The notes: generated from the sequence alone by a model not told the origin. A DNA stretch of 64,000 nt from Nocardioides sp. InS609-2 (GCF_023208195.1 NZ_CP060034.1:2232001-2296000); one strand, 5' to 3'. Shown: positions 7,806 through 16,585, counted from the stretch's first letter. A program made the numbers and translations.

Positions 7806-8375
7806 ATGACCGACGAGTCCCGCGCCGTCCACGACGCCACCGCGCTGCGCGCGATCGCGCACCCGATCCGCAACCGGATTCTCAGCGAGATCGCCGCGGT
7901 TGGGCCCAGCAGGGCGGCCGACCTGGCCCGCGACCTCGGCATCCCGGCCAACACTGCGAGCTTCCACCTACGCCAGCTCGCGAAGTACGGCCTGATCGAG
8001 GAGGCGCCCGGCGAGGCTCGTGACCGGCGCGACCGGGTGTGGCGGCTGGTCAACGAGGACGGGCTCACCATCGACACCGGGGAGCTAGAGAAGGCACCGG
8101 GCGGCAAGGCGGCCGTCGCAGTGTTCCGCAAGAGCGCGAGCGCGTGGGCGCACCACGTCGTTGACGTGGCCTACTCCGCGGAGAAGGACCCCGAGACCCT
8201 GCGCTCGATCACCCACCAGGCGATGCGGCTGACCCGGGCCGAGGCGGTCGAGCTCTCCGCCGACCTCGAGAAGGTCATGCAGGCGTGGCAGCAGCGCACC
8301 CGAGGGCGCGACGACGCGCGTCGTACGTATCTCTACACGGCGTTCCTGCAGCCCTACCCGGACGAGACCAGCTGA
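7806..8375 (+). CDS. ArsR-family winged-helix regulator
   Basis: The protein has 189 residues; the start ATG is at 7806. An N-terminal HTH ([52 protein letters not shown]) has the ArsR layout. The wing follows, then a long helical C-terminal part (residues ~95-189) without the Cys pair of metal-sensing ArsR members. It therefore probably senses an organic ligand and represses the divergent MFS exporter through the TTGCGCAA boxes. The later ArsR/MFS pair at 43.9-45.8 kb has the same domain design but is co-directional. Confidence 0.88.
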   Translation: MTDESRAVHDATALRAIAHPIRNRILSEIAAVGPSRAADLARDLGIPANTASFHLRQLAKYGLIEEAPGEARDRRDRVWRLVNEDGLTIDTGELEKAPGGKAAVAVFRKSASAWAHHVVDVAYSAEKDPETLRSITHQAMRLTRAEAVELSADLEKVMQAWQQRTRGRDDARRTYLYTAFLQPYPDETS

Positions 8376-8378
8376 GGG

Positions 8379-8837
8379 TCAGTGCGGCTGCCAGGCATCC
8401 TCATCAGCAGTCCGCGACGTGACGGCCGCGGGCAGCTTGCCATCGGCCAGCTGCTGGATGGACACGTTCTCGAAGACGTCGCGCAGCGAGCGCCGCGCGG
8501 CGATCCAGACGTGCTGGAGCACCTCGGCGGAGTCGTTGTACTCGACCGCCTCGGGACGTACGCCGTAGACCGAGACCAAGGGCCCGTCCACGGCGCGGAT
8601 CACGTCGGCCACCGAAACGTCGGAGGCCGGGCGGGCCATCCGCCAGCCACCCGACTGCCCGCGCTGGGAGACCACGACGCTGGCGCGACGCAGATCGGCC
8701 AGGATCGACTGCAGAAAGCCGTGCGGGATGTTCTGCTGGCGACCGAGCTCCTCGGCGCTCACGGGGTGCCCGTCGGTGCGCCCGGCCATCTCGATGAGGG
8801 CTCGCAGCGCGTAATCGGACTTGGCGGAGACTCGCAT
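8379..8837 (-). CDS. Rrf2-family transcriptional regulator without Fe-S cysteines
   Basis: The protein has 152 residues. The N-terminus MRVSAKSDYALRALIEMA and the HTH/wing (IPHGFLQSILADLRRASVVVSQRGQSGGWRMARP) are diagnostic of Rrf2. The protein contains no cysteine at all, so it cannot hold the [2Fe-2S] cluster of IscR or NsrR and should sense something else or act constitutively. Similar Cys-free actinobacterial members exist. It faces away from the acyl-CoA dehydrogenase gene across an AT-rich 239-bp gap and may autoregulate or control that gene. It is convergent with the ArsR gene, with 3 bases between them. Confidence 0.9.
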   Translation of the reverse strand: MRVSAKSDYALRALIEMAGRTDGHPVSAEELGRQQNIPHGFLQSILADLRRASVVVSQRGQSGGWRMARPASDVSVADVIRAVDGPLVSVYGVRPEAVEYNDSAEVLQHVWIAARRSLRDVFENVSIQQLADGKLPAAVTSRTADEDAWQPH

Positions 8838-9076
8838 GCAGCCAGTTTGTCAGATAACTCGAGATTCCCGTGCGAGCTGCATTATCTTCTTAACTTTACT
8901 AAGTAACCATTCTTTGCCCTACGACGAAATCTCGCCCATTCGACGTCTCGTCAGTCACAGTTCCCGCGTTCGTGTTGCGTCGTCGCGGATCCCGAGGCAT
9001 GATTTTGTTACCGGTCAGTAGCGCACCTGCTGTCGACCGCGCCAACACGTGAAACCGAGACGGAATGGGTGGGTCA
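8838..9076. promoter_or_regulatory. Divergent AT-rich control region, Rrf2-type regulator / fadE
   Basis: This is one of the most AT-rich stretches in the window. It contains a perfect palindrome TTACTAAGTAA (8896-8906) inside TTATCTTCTTAACTTTAC, a candidate Rrf2-regulator site and promoter. Nearer the dehydrogenase start lies GTTACCGGTCAGTAGC (9007-9022), an imperfect inverted repeat of the type bound by TetR-like fatty-acid regulators. Neither site has been matched to a known matrix. Confidence 0.45.
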
Positions 9077-10966
9077 GTGAGCCACTACAAGAGCAACCTT
9101 CGCGACATCGAGTTCAACCTCTTCGAGGTGCTCGGCCTGGACGGCGTCCTGGGCCAGGGCCCCTTCGCCGAGGTGGACGGAGAGACCGCCCGCGAGATCC
9201 TCGCGGAGGTCGACCGGCTCGCGCGTGAGGACCTCGCCGAGTCGTACGTCGACAGCGACCGCAACCCGCCGGTCTTCGACCCGAAGACCAACACCGCTCC
9301 GCTGCCGGAGTCGTTCAAGAAGAGCTACCAGGCCTGGATGGACTCCGAATACTGGCGCCTCTCGATGCCCACCGAGCTCGGTGGCACCCCCGCTCCCTCC
9401 AGCCTCAACTGGGCCATCGGTGAGCTGGTGCTCGGCGCCAACGCGCCGATCTGGATGTACGGCGCCGGACCGGCGTTCGCCGCCGTCATCCACCGCAACG
9501 GCAACGACCGCGACAAGCGGATCGCGCAGCACGTCGTCGACCACCGGTGGCTCACCTCGATGGTGCTCACCGAGCCCGACGCGGGCTCCGACGTCGGGGC
9601 CGGCCGCACCAAAGCCGTCGCCAACGAAGACGGCTCGTGGAACATCACCGGCGTCAAGCGCTTCATCACCTCGGCCGAGGCCGACATCTCCGACAACGTC
9701 CTGCACATGGTGCTGGCTCGCCCCGAGGGCGTCGACGGCGTCGGCGGCCCGGGCACCAAGGGTCTGAGCCTCTTCCTCGTGCCGAAGTATCACTTCGACC
9801 AGGAGACAGGCGAGCTGACTGGTGAGCGCAACGGCGTCTACGTCACCAATGTCGAGCACAAGATGGGCATCAAGGTGTCCAACACCTGCGAGCTCACCTT
9901 CGGCGACACCTCCGTCGGTGGCGGCGAGCCCGCCAGGGGCTGGCTGCTGGGCGAGGTCCACGAGGGCATCGCGCAGATGTTCCAGGTCATCGAGAACGCC
10001 CGGATGATGGTGGGCACGAAGGCCATCGCCACCCTCTCGACGGGCTACCTCAACGCGCTCGACTACGCCAAGGAGCGCGTCCAGGGTGCCGACCTGACCC
10101 AGGCCGCCGACAAGACGGCGCCGCGCGTCACGATCACCCACCACCCCGACGTACGCCGTTCGCTGATGACGCAGAAGTCGTTCGCGGAAGCCATGCGGGC
10201 GCTGGTGCTCTACACCGCCACGTGGCAGGACCAGATTCAAATGGCCGAGCACTCTGACAACCAGGGGGGCGACAAGGACGACCTCGCTGCTGCAGTCAAC
10301 GACCTGCTGCTGCCGATCGTGAAGGGCTACGGCTCGGAGCGCTCGTGGGTGCTGCTCGGCACCGAGTCGCTGCAGACGTTCGGCGGATCGGGCTTCCTCC
10401 AGGAGTACCCGCTCGAGCAGTACGTCCGTGACGCCAAGATCGACACCCTCTATGAGGGCACGACCGCGATCCAGGGCCAGGACTTCTTCTTCCGCAAGAT
10501 CGTCAAGGACCAGGGCCGCGCGCTGGGTCACCTGGCGAAGGAGATCGAGGGCTTCATCGCCTCCGAGGCCGGCAACGGTCGCCTCAAGGTCGAGCGCGGC
10601 CTCCTCGCCACCGGCCTGGAGGACGCCAACGCAATCGTCGGCCACATGATCAACGACCTGATGTCGGCCGACGCGTCGGCAGAGGGAGGCGACCTGCGCA
10701 ACATCTACAAGGTGGGCCTCAACACCACCCGCCTGCTGATGGGACTCGGCGACGTGGTCTGCGCGTGGCTGCTGCTGCGTCAGGCCGAGGTCGCACTGGA
10801 CAAGCTGTCGGGCGATGTGAGCACCAAGGACAAGGCGTTCTACGAGGGCAAGATCGCGGCCGCGCAGTTCTTCGCGCAGACCAATCTGCCCCGCCTCACC
10901 GCCGAGCGCGCCATCGCCGAGTCGACCGACCTGGCCCTGATGGACCTCGACGAGGCGTCCTTCTGA
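9077..10966 (+). CDS. Acyl-CoA dehydrogenase, long FadE5-like type
   Basis: The protein has 629 residues, longer than the ~380 of classical ACADs because of an N-terminal extension and an extra C-terminal helical domain, as in mycobacterial FadE5. Visible landmarks are [13 protein letters not shown] (FAD/substrate loop), [10 protein letters not shown], the GRE-like segment [17 protein letters not shown], and [17 protein letters not shown], which carries the catalytic Glu region. It would catalyse the first FAD-dependent step of beta-oxidation of medium/long acyl-CoAs. GTG at 9077 ([18 protein letters not shown]) matches the family start better than ATG at 9065. A strong hairpin terminator follows. 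Confidence 0.92.
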   Translation: MSHYKSNLRDIEFNLFEVLGLDGVLGQGPFAEVDGETAREILAEVDRLAREDLAESYVDSDRNPPVFDPKTNTAPLPESFKKSYQAWMDSEYWRLSMPTELGGTPAPSSLNWAIGELVLGANAPIWMYGAGPAFAAVIHRNGNDRDKRIAQHVVDHRWLTSMVLTEPDAGSDVGAGRTKAVANEDGSWNITGVKRFITSAEADISDNVLHMVLARPEGVDGVGGPGTKGLSLFLVPKYHFDQETGELTGERNGVYVTNVEHKMGIKVSNTCELTFGDTSVGGGEPARGWLLGEVHEGIAQMFQVIENARMMVGTKAIATLSTGYLNALDYAKERVQGADLTQAADKTAPRVTITHHPDVRRSLMTQKSFAEAMRALVLYTATWQDQIQMAEHSDNQGGDKDDLAAAVNDLLLPIVKGYGSERSWVLLGTESLQTFGGSGFLQEYPLEQYVRDAKIDTLYEGTTAIQGQDFFFRKIVKDQGRALGHLAKEIEGFIASEAGNGRLKVERGLLATGLEDANAIVGHMINDLMSADASAEGGDLRNIYKVGLNTTRLLMGLGDVVCAWLLLRQAEVALDKLSGDVSTKDKAFYEGKIAAAQFFAQTNLPRLTAERAIAESTDLALMDLDEASF

Positions 10967-10980
10967 TCCGCTGACCACGC

Positions 10981-11012
10981 CGAAGGGCCGCTCCCGATGG
11001 GGCGGCCCTTCG
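10981..11012. terminator. Bidirectional hairpin between convergent fadE and YCII genes
   Basis: CGAAGGGCCGC (10981-10991) pairs perfectly with GCGGCCCTTCG (11002-11012), an 11-bp stem with a 10-base loop. It lies between two convergent stop codons. A short pyrimidine-rich stretch (TCATACCT) follows on the plus strand. Confidence 0.8.
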
Positions 11013-11018
11013 TCATAC

Positions 11019-11369
11019 CTACTCGGCCAGCTTGCGAAGCTCGATGTGCTCGCCGCGCGCAGCGAACCGCTCACAGGCGGCGCGCAGGTCGGCCTCGTCC
11101 TCTGTCTCGATCAGGTAGAAGCCGACGATCTGCTCGACGGACTCGGAGAACGGCCCGGCGGTGACCAGCGACCCGCCGGAGCCGTCCGGGCGCATGGACG
11201 TCGCGTCGGCCGAGGGCTCGAGCGGGCTGCCGACCACCATCCGGTGGCTGGCCCGCGCGAGGTCCTCGTGGAACTGCCCGTGCGACGCCATGCCCTTCTC
11301 GTGCTCGGACGCGGGCAGCTTCGCCCACTCGGCCTCAGGTGCGGGCAGCAGGACCAGGTAGCGGCTCAT
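11019..11369 (-). CDS. YCII-related (DGPF-type) protein
   Basis: The protein has 116 residues. The pattern MSRYLVLLPAPEAEW...FHEDLARASHRMVVGSPLEPSADATSMRP..VTAGPFSESVEQIVGFYLIE is the YCII/DGPF domain, a small ferredoxin-like fold found in stress and sigma-41-linked proteins. ATG at 11369 has GAGGAGAAG just upstream, so the longer open frame beginning MNPDDTEE is not used. No ECF41 sigma gene is adjacent. Function unknown. Confidence 0.8.
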   Translation of the reverse strand: MSRYLVLLPAPEAEWAKLPASEHEKGMASHGQFHEDLARASHRMVVGSPLEPSADATSMRPDGSGGSLVTAGPFSESVEQIVGFYLIETEDEADLRAACERFAARGEHIELRKLAE

Positions 11370-11448
11370 CGACTTCTCCTCGGTGTCGTCGGGGTTCACG
11401 GACGCGGCCCCATCTCAGTGACGGATGGACCAGCCGGCAATCGACACA

Positions 11449-11976
11449 TCAGGCGGGAAGGGACGATCCCTTGCGGATCCGGGCGAAGTCGGTCCAGTCG
11501 CCGAGACGGTTGCCGTAGGTGGTGGTCGCCTTGAACTTGGCGAACCGGCCGTTCTCGGGCATGCACGACTGCGGGACGCGCACCTTGACCAGCGCGCGGT
11601 CGTAGTCCCAAGCTCCATGGATGCCATCGCACTCGATGGGCGTGCCGTCGAACTCCATGCCGAGGGCCAGCAGCAACCAAGTGTCCCCTGCCGCGCCGGG
11701 CCGCTTGACCGACTCGACGATGTACTGGGTGGCGTCCTTCGGCGCAGGGTCGATCAGGATCTTCGCGCGGGCGCGCTTCTCGGGGTCGAGCTCCTCGAAC
11801 TCGAGGCGCAGGCTGACGCTGCTCTCGCCGTTGTTGATCTTGAGCAGCCTGATGTCGAGGTTCGGCGTCAGCCCCTCGTCGGGGCCGTCGACGATGACGC
11901 TGGTGTCGGCGCGGGCCGGAGCGGCGAGCGCGAAGACCGCGAGCGCGGCAACCGTGGTGGTGGCTAGTCGATTCAT
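11449..11976 (-). CDS. Secreted protein of unknown function
   Basis: The protein has 175 residues with a clear Sec signal peptide (RLATTTVAALAVFALAAPARA, cleavage predicted before DTSV). The mature region is an all-beta-looking domain with a Cys pair (IECDG... QSCMPENG) that could form one disulfide. The segment TYGNRLGDWTDFARIRKG ends the protein. I do not recognise a family. It has its own promoter region toward 12,000 and is separated by about 80 bases from the YCII gene. Confidence 0.7.
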   Translation of the reverse strand: MNRLATTTVAALAVFALAAPARADTSVIVDGPDEGLTPNLDIRLLKINNGESSVSLRLEFEELDPEKRARAKILIDPAPKDATQYIVESVKRPGAAGDTWLLLALGMEFDGTPIECDGIHGAWDYDRALVKVRVPQSCMPENGRFAKFKATTTYGNRLGDWTDFARIRKGSSLPA

Positions 11977-12133
11977 GGTGCAGTCCCCCTGCGTCGAAAC
12001 CGGTGTCGTGCCGCCCAGCCTGCCATGAAACCCCTACCCCGCAGATCGGGCGCTGTTGTCCGGTTTTCGGGCGAGGGACACGTATCGTTGCAGCGTTCGA
12101 GCAACATCCATCACTCACCCCCCGGGAGTCATC

Positions 12134-12352
12134 ATGGGTATCGGTCTCGGCATCATCCTCCTCGTCCTCGGCCTCGTGCTCGTGACGGGCGCCGTCGACC
12201 TGCCGGCCAGCGTCGACGACGTCGTCGCCTCCACCACTCTCGGCTGGATCCTCGTGATCGTGGGCGGGCTGGCCATCGTGCTGGCGCTGGTCATGAACCA
12301 GCAGCGCTCCCGCACCACGCACGTCGAGGAACGCCGCACCGACGGCCTCTGA
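12134..12352 (+). CDS. Small two-helix membrane protein (DUF6458-like)
   Basis: The protein has 72 residues, with two membrane segments (IGLGIILLVLGLVLVTGAV and LGWILVIVGGLAIVLALVM) separated by a polar loop (DLPASVDDVVASTT), then a short charged tail (NQQRSRTTHVEERRTD). This is the pattern of a small actinobacterial membrane protein that I know as DUF6458. ATG at 12134 is preferred because the upstream in-frame codons are not hydrophobic and look non-coding. It ends 9 bases from the convergent LysR-type gene. Confidence 0.75.
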   Translation: MGIGLGIILLVLGLVLVTGAVDLPASVDDVVASTTLGWILVIVGGLAIVLALVMNQQRSRTTHVEERRTDGL

Positions 12353-12361
12353 GCGGCCCGC

Positions 12362-13225
12362 TCAGGGCCGCAGCACGTCAGCGGCGGCGCGCACCGCGTC
12401 GCTGAGCTCGTCGAGCAGCGCTGACTCCAGTCGCCACCGCTGCCAGTGCAGGTGTACGTCGAGCGTGCCGAGCGAGGTCAGGGGTACGACGTCGCGCGCG
12501 ACGTCGGCGTACTGCGGCTCAGGCAGCATCCCCCAGCCCAGCCCGCGACGTACTGCCTCAAGGAAGTCAGCCGAGGTCGGCACCCGGTGCACCACCCTCG
12601 GAAGCGCGCGGCCGCGACGGCGCAGCGTGGCCAGTTGAAGGCTGTCCTTCTCGTTGAAGTCGACCATCGGCAACGTCGCCCAGTCGATGCGGCCGCCGCG
12701 CCGGTGTCGCTCGACCAGTGCAGGGGTGGCGGCCGCGATGTAGCGCAGCGTGCCCAGCCGGGTCACCGAGCAGCCCTGCACCGGCGCCGGGTCGGAGGTC
12801 ACCGCGGCCAGCGCCTCGCCGCGGCGCAGCAGGTCGGCCGACCACGCCTGGTCCTCGACGTACAGGCGGAGCGCGACACCGTCCCAGCCGGCCACGGTGT
12901 CGAGGACGTCGCGAAACCAGGTGGCCAGCGAGTCCGCGTTGACCGCGACGGCAAGCGTGGTGCCGGTGACGGCCCCGAGAGCACTCGTCGCCTCGTCCTG
13001 CAGCAGCCTGGTCTGGCGGGCCAGCCGCAGCAGCGGCTCGGCCACGGCGGTGGCCGTGCACGGGCTGGCACGGCGCACCAGCACCTGACCGACCTCGGAC
13101 TCGAGCGCCCGGATCCGCTGGCTCACCGCACTCGGCGTGACGTGGAGGCTGGCGGCCGCGGCGTCGAAGGTGCCGTGTTCGACCACAGCGACAAGTGCTT
13201 CCAGATGCTGCGGGTTGGGACGCAT
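12362..13225 (-). CDS. lysG: LysR-type regulator of the LysG/ArgP group
   Basis: The protein has 287 residues. The HTH NPQHLEALVAVVEHGTFDAAAASLHVTPSAVSQRIRALE is characteristic of LysG/ArgP (activators of basic amino-acid exporters), and the effector domain follows. It is divergent from the LysE-type exporter with a 69-bp shared gap, exactly the lysG-lysE arrangement known from Corynebacterium. There LysG senses intracellular Lys/Arg and switches on export. Confidence 0.9.
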   Translation of the reverse strand: MRPNPQHLEALVAVVEHGTFDAAAASLHVTPSAVSQRIRALESEVGQVLVRRASPCTATAVAEPLLRLARQTRLLQDEATSALGAVTGTTLAVAVNADSLATWFRDVLDTVAGWDGVALRLYVEDQAWSADLLRRGEALAAVTSDPAPVQGCSVTRLGTLRYIAAATPALVERHRRGGRIDWATLPMVDFNEKDSLQLATLRRRGRALPRVVHRVPTSADFLEAVRRGLGWGMLPEPQYADVARDVVPLTSLGTLDVHLHWQRWRLESALLDELSDAVRAAADVLRP

Positions 13226-13294
13226 GAAGCAATGCTAATGACTGCGCAGAAACATTCGCTGGTCTGATCCATCCTGCATGCCTAGGTTCGTACC

Positions 13295-13900
13295 GTGCTC
13301 TCCTCCACCACCGCCGGCCTGCTCACCGGGCTCACTCTGATCATCGCGATCGGCGTGCAGAACGCTTTCGTGCTGCGCCAGGGCCTGGCCCGCGAGCACG
13401 TCGGCCTGGTCGTCGCGATCTGCGCGGTCGCCGACATCGTCCTGATCGCCGGCGGGGTCGCCGGCATCGGCGCGATCATCGAGAACGCCGGCTGGGCGGT
13501 GACCGTGGTGCGCTGGGTCGGCGTCGCGTTCCTGATCTGGTACGGCGTGAGCGCGCTGCTGCGGGCCCGCCGGACCGAGTCGCTGCACGCTGCCACGGCC
13601 GCCACGACGTCGCGCTCACGCATCGCCGTACGCACCCTGGCGCTGACCCTGCTCAACCCGCACGTCTATCTCGACACCGTGCTGCTGCTCGGCTCCATCG
13701 CCGCCCACCAGGGCAGCACCGGGCGCTGGTGGTTCGCCCTCGGGGCGTCGGTGGCGAGCGTGACGTGGTTCACCGGGCTGGGGTACGGCGCCCGGGCGGC
13801 CTCACGGCTGTTTGCGCGGCCGCGCGCCTGGCAGGTGCTCGACGTGCTCATCGCGATCACCATGCTGGCCATCGCGGCCACGCTCGCGCGGGGTGCATAG
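13295..13900 (+). CDS. lysE: LysE/ArgO-type amino acid exporter
   Basis: The protein has 201 residues with five to six membrane segments. The N-terminal IIAIGVQNAFVLRQGLAREHV is the LysE signature, and TLLNPHVYLDTVLLLGSIA is the conserved central helix with Asn-Pro-His. It exports Lys/Arg (possibly other basic amino acids) from the cytosol and is probably activated by the divergent LysG. The GTG start at 13295 is the only start compatible with the conserved N-terminus. Confidence 0.92.
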   Translation: MLSSTTAGLLTGLTLIIAIGVQNAFVLRQGLAREHVGLVVAICAVADIVLIAGGVAGIGAIIENAGWAVTVVRWVGVAFLIWYGVSALLRARRTESLHAATAATTSRSRIAVRTLALTLLNPHVYLDTVLLLGSIAAHQGSTGRWWFALGASVASVTWFTGLGYGARAASRLFARPRAWQVLDVLIAITMLAIAATLARGA

Positions 13901-13910
13901 GCTTCGCCCC

Positions 13911-14726
13911 ATGACCGATGAGGACACTCTGCGTGGCTACGTCGACGTGTGGTGGCAGGCCGTCGACGACTTCACCCACCTGCTCGAAGGACTCGCGCCC
14001 GACGACTGGGATCGCGAGACCGACCTGCCCGGTTGGGATGTGCGGGCCATCGCCGCCCACACGGCGCACCTCGAGGCGATCCTGGCCGGCGCTCCCGACG
14101 AGACCGTCGACGTCGGCGAGCGCGACCACGTCAATGGCCTCATCGGCGCCTACACCGAGCAGGGCGTGGTGGCCCGGGCCGACGCGGCGCCCGACGACCT
14201 CATCAACGAGATCCGCGAGTCGGCCACCAAACGGCACACTGCCCTGCTCGAGAGCCCGCCGAGCGACGGCACCGGCAAGCCCGACAACGTCTTCGGCGCG
14301 CTGGGCTGGAGCTGGGCGACCCTGCTCCGCAACCGCCCGCTCGATATCTGGATGCACGAGCAGGACATCCGTCGCGCCGTCGGCCAGCCCGGCAACCTCG
14401 ACTCCAGGCCGGCTGAGCACACCGCCGTCTACCTGGCCGAGAGCCTCGGCATCGTCGTCGCCAAGCGGGTCGGCGCCGAGCCGGGCACCACGGTCGTCCT
14501 CGACGTCACGGGCCAACCGACGACGGCGGTGACGGTCAACGACGCGGGCCGTGGGGAGCAGCTCGCCGAGGCGCCCAGCGACCCGACCGTGTCGATCAGC
14601 ACCGACCGCGAGTCGTTCATCGTGCTCGCAGGCGGTCGTCGTACACCTGAGGCGGGGCGGGTCACTGTCACCGGCGACGCCGACCTCGGCCGGCGCGTGC
14701 TCGACATGATGGCGGTGACGCCGTGA
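13911..14726 (+). CDS. Maleylpyruvate-isomerase-family, mycothiol-dependent-type protein
   Basis: The protein has 271 residues. The N-terminal DinB-like helical domain has YVDVWWQAVDDFTHLLEGLAPDDWDRETDLPGWDVRAIAAHTAHLE, and W-D-V-R..H-x-x-H/E is the metal-binding signature. The C-terminal part is an SCP2-like domain (residues ~195-271). The family uses mycothiol as thiol cofactor in actinobacteria, but the actual reaction of most members is unknown. It starts 10 bases after lysE and its stop overlaps the SDR start (GTGA), forming an operon of at least two genes. Confidence 0.85.
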   Translation: MTDEDTLRGYVDVWWQAVDDFTHLLEGLAPDDWDRETDLPGWDVRAIAAHTAHLEAILAGAPDETVDVGERDHVNGLIGAYTEQGVVARADAAPDDLINEIRESATKRHTALLESPPSDGTGKPDNVFGALGWSWATLLRNRPLDIWMHEQDIRRAVGQPGNLDSRPAEHTAVYLAESLGIVVAKRVGAEPGTTVVLDVTGQPTTAVTVNDAGRGEQLAEAPSDPTVSISTDRESFIVLAGGRRTPEAGRVTVTGDADLGRRVLDMMAVTP

Positions 14727-15652
14727 GTGGCTCGTGGTCGCCGGCGCAGATCCCTGACCAGGATGGGCGCACGGTGCTCGTGACCGGTACGACGCGCGGC
14801 GGGCTCGGCCACCACACGGCCCTCGAGCTCGCCCGGCGTGGCGCTCGCGTCGTGCTTGCCGGGCGCGGCCAGGGGAAGCTCGACGAGACCGTGGCGACCA
14901 TCCGCGAGGAGGTACCCGACGCGCAGCTCGAGCAGCTCGTCGTCGACCTGTCCAGCCTCGACTCGGTCCGTTCGGCGGCGGGTCGCGCCTCGGCGATCGG
15001 TGCGATCGACGTACTCGTCAACAACGTCGGCGTGATGGCGCCGCCCTATCACCGCACTCTCGACGGCTTCGAGTCGCAGATGGCGACCAACCACTTCGGG
15101 CCGTTCCTCTTCACCGGGCTGCTGCTGCCGCAGCTCGTCGACTCCGGCGACGCCCGGATCGTGACGGTGTCGTCGATGGCGCACCGGATGGCGCGGACGG
15201 CGCCGGTCGAGGACCCGCGCAGCTCGCAGGGTCGCTACCGGCGCTGGCCGGCGTACGGCCAGACGAAGCTGGCCAACCTGCTCTTCACGTTCGAGGCAGA
15301 CCGGCGGCTGGCCGCGGCTGGGCTCCCGGTCAAGGCGTTGGCGGCGCACCCCGGCCTGGCGGGCACGCACCTCGCGGCCAACGGCCAGTTCGGCCGGTCG
15401 CGTGGCGGCGTCGCGACGATCCTCGACGCCGGCGTGAAGGCCGTCTCGCAGTCGGCGGCCGCCGGAGCGTGGCCGTCGCTGATGGCGGCGACCGCGGACC
15501 TTCCCGGCTCGACGTACTGCGGTCCCGGTGGCATCCGCGAGACCCGCGGCCGGCCGCAGCTGGTCGGCTGCAGCTCGCTGGCGCGCGACGTCGAGCAGCA
15601 GCGGCGGCTGTGGGAGATCAGCGAGGAAGCGGTCGGGCTGCGCTGGCCCTGA
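14723..15652 (+). CDS. Short-chain dehydrogenase/reductase
   Basis: The protein has 309 residues. The Rossmann motif VLVTGTTRGGLGHHTALELA (Gly-rich loop, slightly altered from TGxxxGIG), NNVGVM, the Ser of VSSMAH and the catalytic YGQTK (Tyr-x-x-x-Lys) are all present. The closest layout is the retinol-dehydrogenase-like/WW-domain-oxidoreductase group of SDRs (TLDGFESQMATNHFGPFLFT). Substrate unknown. The GTG start overlaps the preceding stop by four bases. It ends 2 bases from the convergent enoyl-CoA hydratase gene. Confidence 0.9.
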   Translation: MSGSWSPAQIPDQDGRTVLVTGTTRGGLGHHTALELARRGARVVLAGRGQGKLDETVATIREEVPDAQLEQLVVDLSSLDSVRSAAGRASAIGAIDVLVNNVGVMAPPYHRTLDGFESQMATNHFGPFLFTGLLLPQLVDSGDARIVTVSSMAHRMARTAPVEDPRSSQGRYRRWPAYGQTKLANLLFTFEADRRLAAAGLPVKALAAHPGLAGTHLAANGQFGRSRGGVATILDAGVKAVSQSAAAGAWPSLMAATADLPGSTYCGPGGIRETRGRPQLVGCSSLARDVEQQRRLWEISEEAVGLRWP

Positions 15653-15654
15653 AC

Positions 15655-16449
15655 CTACTTCTGTCGGGGACCGAACTGCGGGACGACCTTCTTGTACGCC
15701 GCCTCGCGGGCGATCTTCGTGTTGCGCGCGGCCAATAGACGCAGCTGCTCGATCCGCTCGCGGCTGAAGGTGTGGCGCTTGCTGCTGTGCCAGGTGTCCT
15801 CGAAGAGCCGCTTGGTGGCGGACAGCTGGTCGGGTGACCGGGTGCGCAGTCGTGTGACGAGGTCGTACGCCGCGGCGTACGGATCGTCGGAGACGCCGGT
15901 GACCAGGCCGAGCTCGAACGCCTCGGCGCCGTCGATCGTCTCGGCGGTCATGGTGAGCCGCTTGGCGGTGTCGATGCCGACGAGCTCGCCGAGGCTCCGA
16001 ACGCCCGACATGTCGGGGATGATCCCCCACTTGCCCTCGAGCACCGACCACGTCGAGTCGGGGGTGGCGAAGCGGAAGTCGGCCGCGAGCGCGATCTGCA
16101 GACCGCCGCCGAGGCAGTGCCCGTGCACCGCAGCGATCACCGGCACCGGCAACCGGCGCCACGCCCAGCAGGCCTCCTGGAAGGTGTTGGTGCCCCGCCA
16201 CGGCCGCGGCACGAACGCCGCCGCGATGCCCTTCGGGTCCTTCATGACTGTGCCGAAATCGAGCCCGGTGCAGAACGAGTCGCCCGCGCCGGAGATCACC
16301 ACCGCACGCAGGTGCTTGTCGCGGCGCAGCATGTGCGCCGTCGAGACCAGGTCGCGCAGGGTCTGGAGGGTCAGCGCGTTGAGCTTGTCGGGACGGTCGA
16401 GCAGCACATCGGCGACGCCGTCGTTGATGGTGCAGGTCACGGAAGACAT
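15655..16449 (-). CDS. Enoyl-CoA hydratase/isomerase (crotonase) family protein
   Basis: The protein has 264 residues. The start ATG at 16449 begins MSSVTCTINDGVADVLLDRPDKLNAL, the usual crotonase N-terminus. The oxyanion-hole segments SGAGDSFCTGLDF and VIAAVHGHCLGGGLQIALAADFRFA are intact. Where hydratases carry the two catalytic Glu residues, this protein reads WSVLEGKWGIIPDMSG, so one acidic residue remains (E of VLEGKWG) with Asp in the second position, a pattern common in crotonase-domain proteins annotated as EchA. A palindrome-rich gap separates it from the E1-like gene. Confidence 0.88.
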   Translation of the reverse strand: MSSVTCTINDGVADVLLDRPDKLNALTLQTLRDLVSTAHMLRRDKHLRAVVISGAGDSFCTGLDFGTVMKDPKGIAAAFVPRPWRGTNTFQEACWAWRRLPVPVIAAVHGHCLGGGLQIALAADFRFATPDSTWSVLEGKWGIIPDMSGVRSLGELVGIDTAKRLTMTAETIDGAEAFELGLVTGVSDDPYAAAYDLVTRLRTRSPDQLSATKRLFEDTWHSSKRHTFSRERIEQLRLLAARNTKIAREAAYKKVVPQFGPRQK

Positions 16450-16493
16450 TGGCTCATCGTATGTGACTCGTCGGTAACTTGTCGCGTTCGGGA

Positions 16494-16573
16494 TCCCCGG
16501 TCGACCGGGGACAGCTGAACTTGTCAGGCCGTGCAAACCCCGCCAAGTTCAGGAATACCCGGTCGACCGGGGA
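16494..16573. repeat. Nested palindromes (twin CCCGGTCGACCGGG around an inverted repeat)
   Basis: TCCCCGGTCGACCGGGGA (16494-16511) is a perfect palindrome, and CCCGGTCGACCGGG recurs at 16558-16571. Between them CTGAACTTG (16515-16523) pairs with CAAGTTCAG (16544-16552). The whole can fold as one long cruciform or as three separate hairpins. It lies downstream of the minus-strand E1-like gene and upstream of the hydratase gene, so it may terminate the former, but there is no T run and the symmetry exceeds what a terminator needs. Confidence 0.75.
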
Positions 16574-16585
16574 TTCCTTCACACA

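Noticed and set aside
9065..9076. ATG start of fadE at 9065
   Set aside because: The family starts at SHYKSN; GTG at 9077 gives the normal N-terminus.
9074..11074. Long open frame antisense to the acyl-CoA dehydrogenase (666 codons)
   Set aside because: Produced by GC-rich third positions of the real gene; low-complexity His/Arg/Val-rich translation with no family motif.
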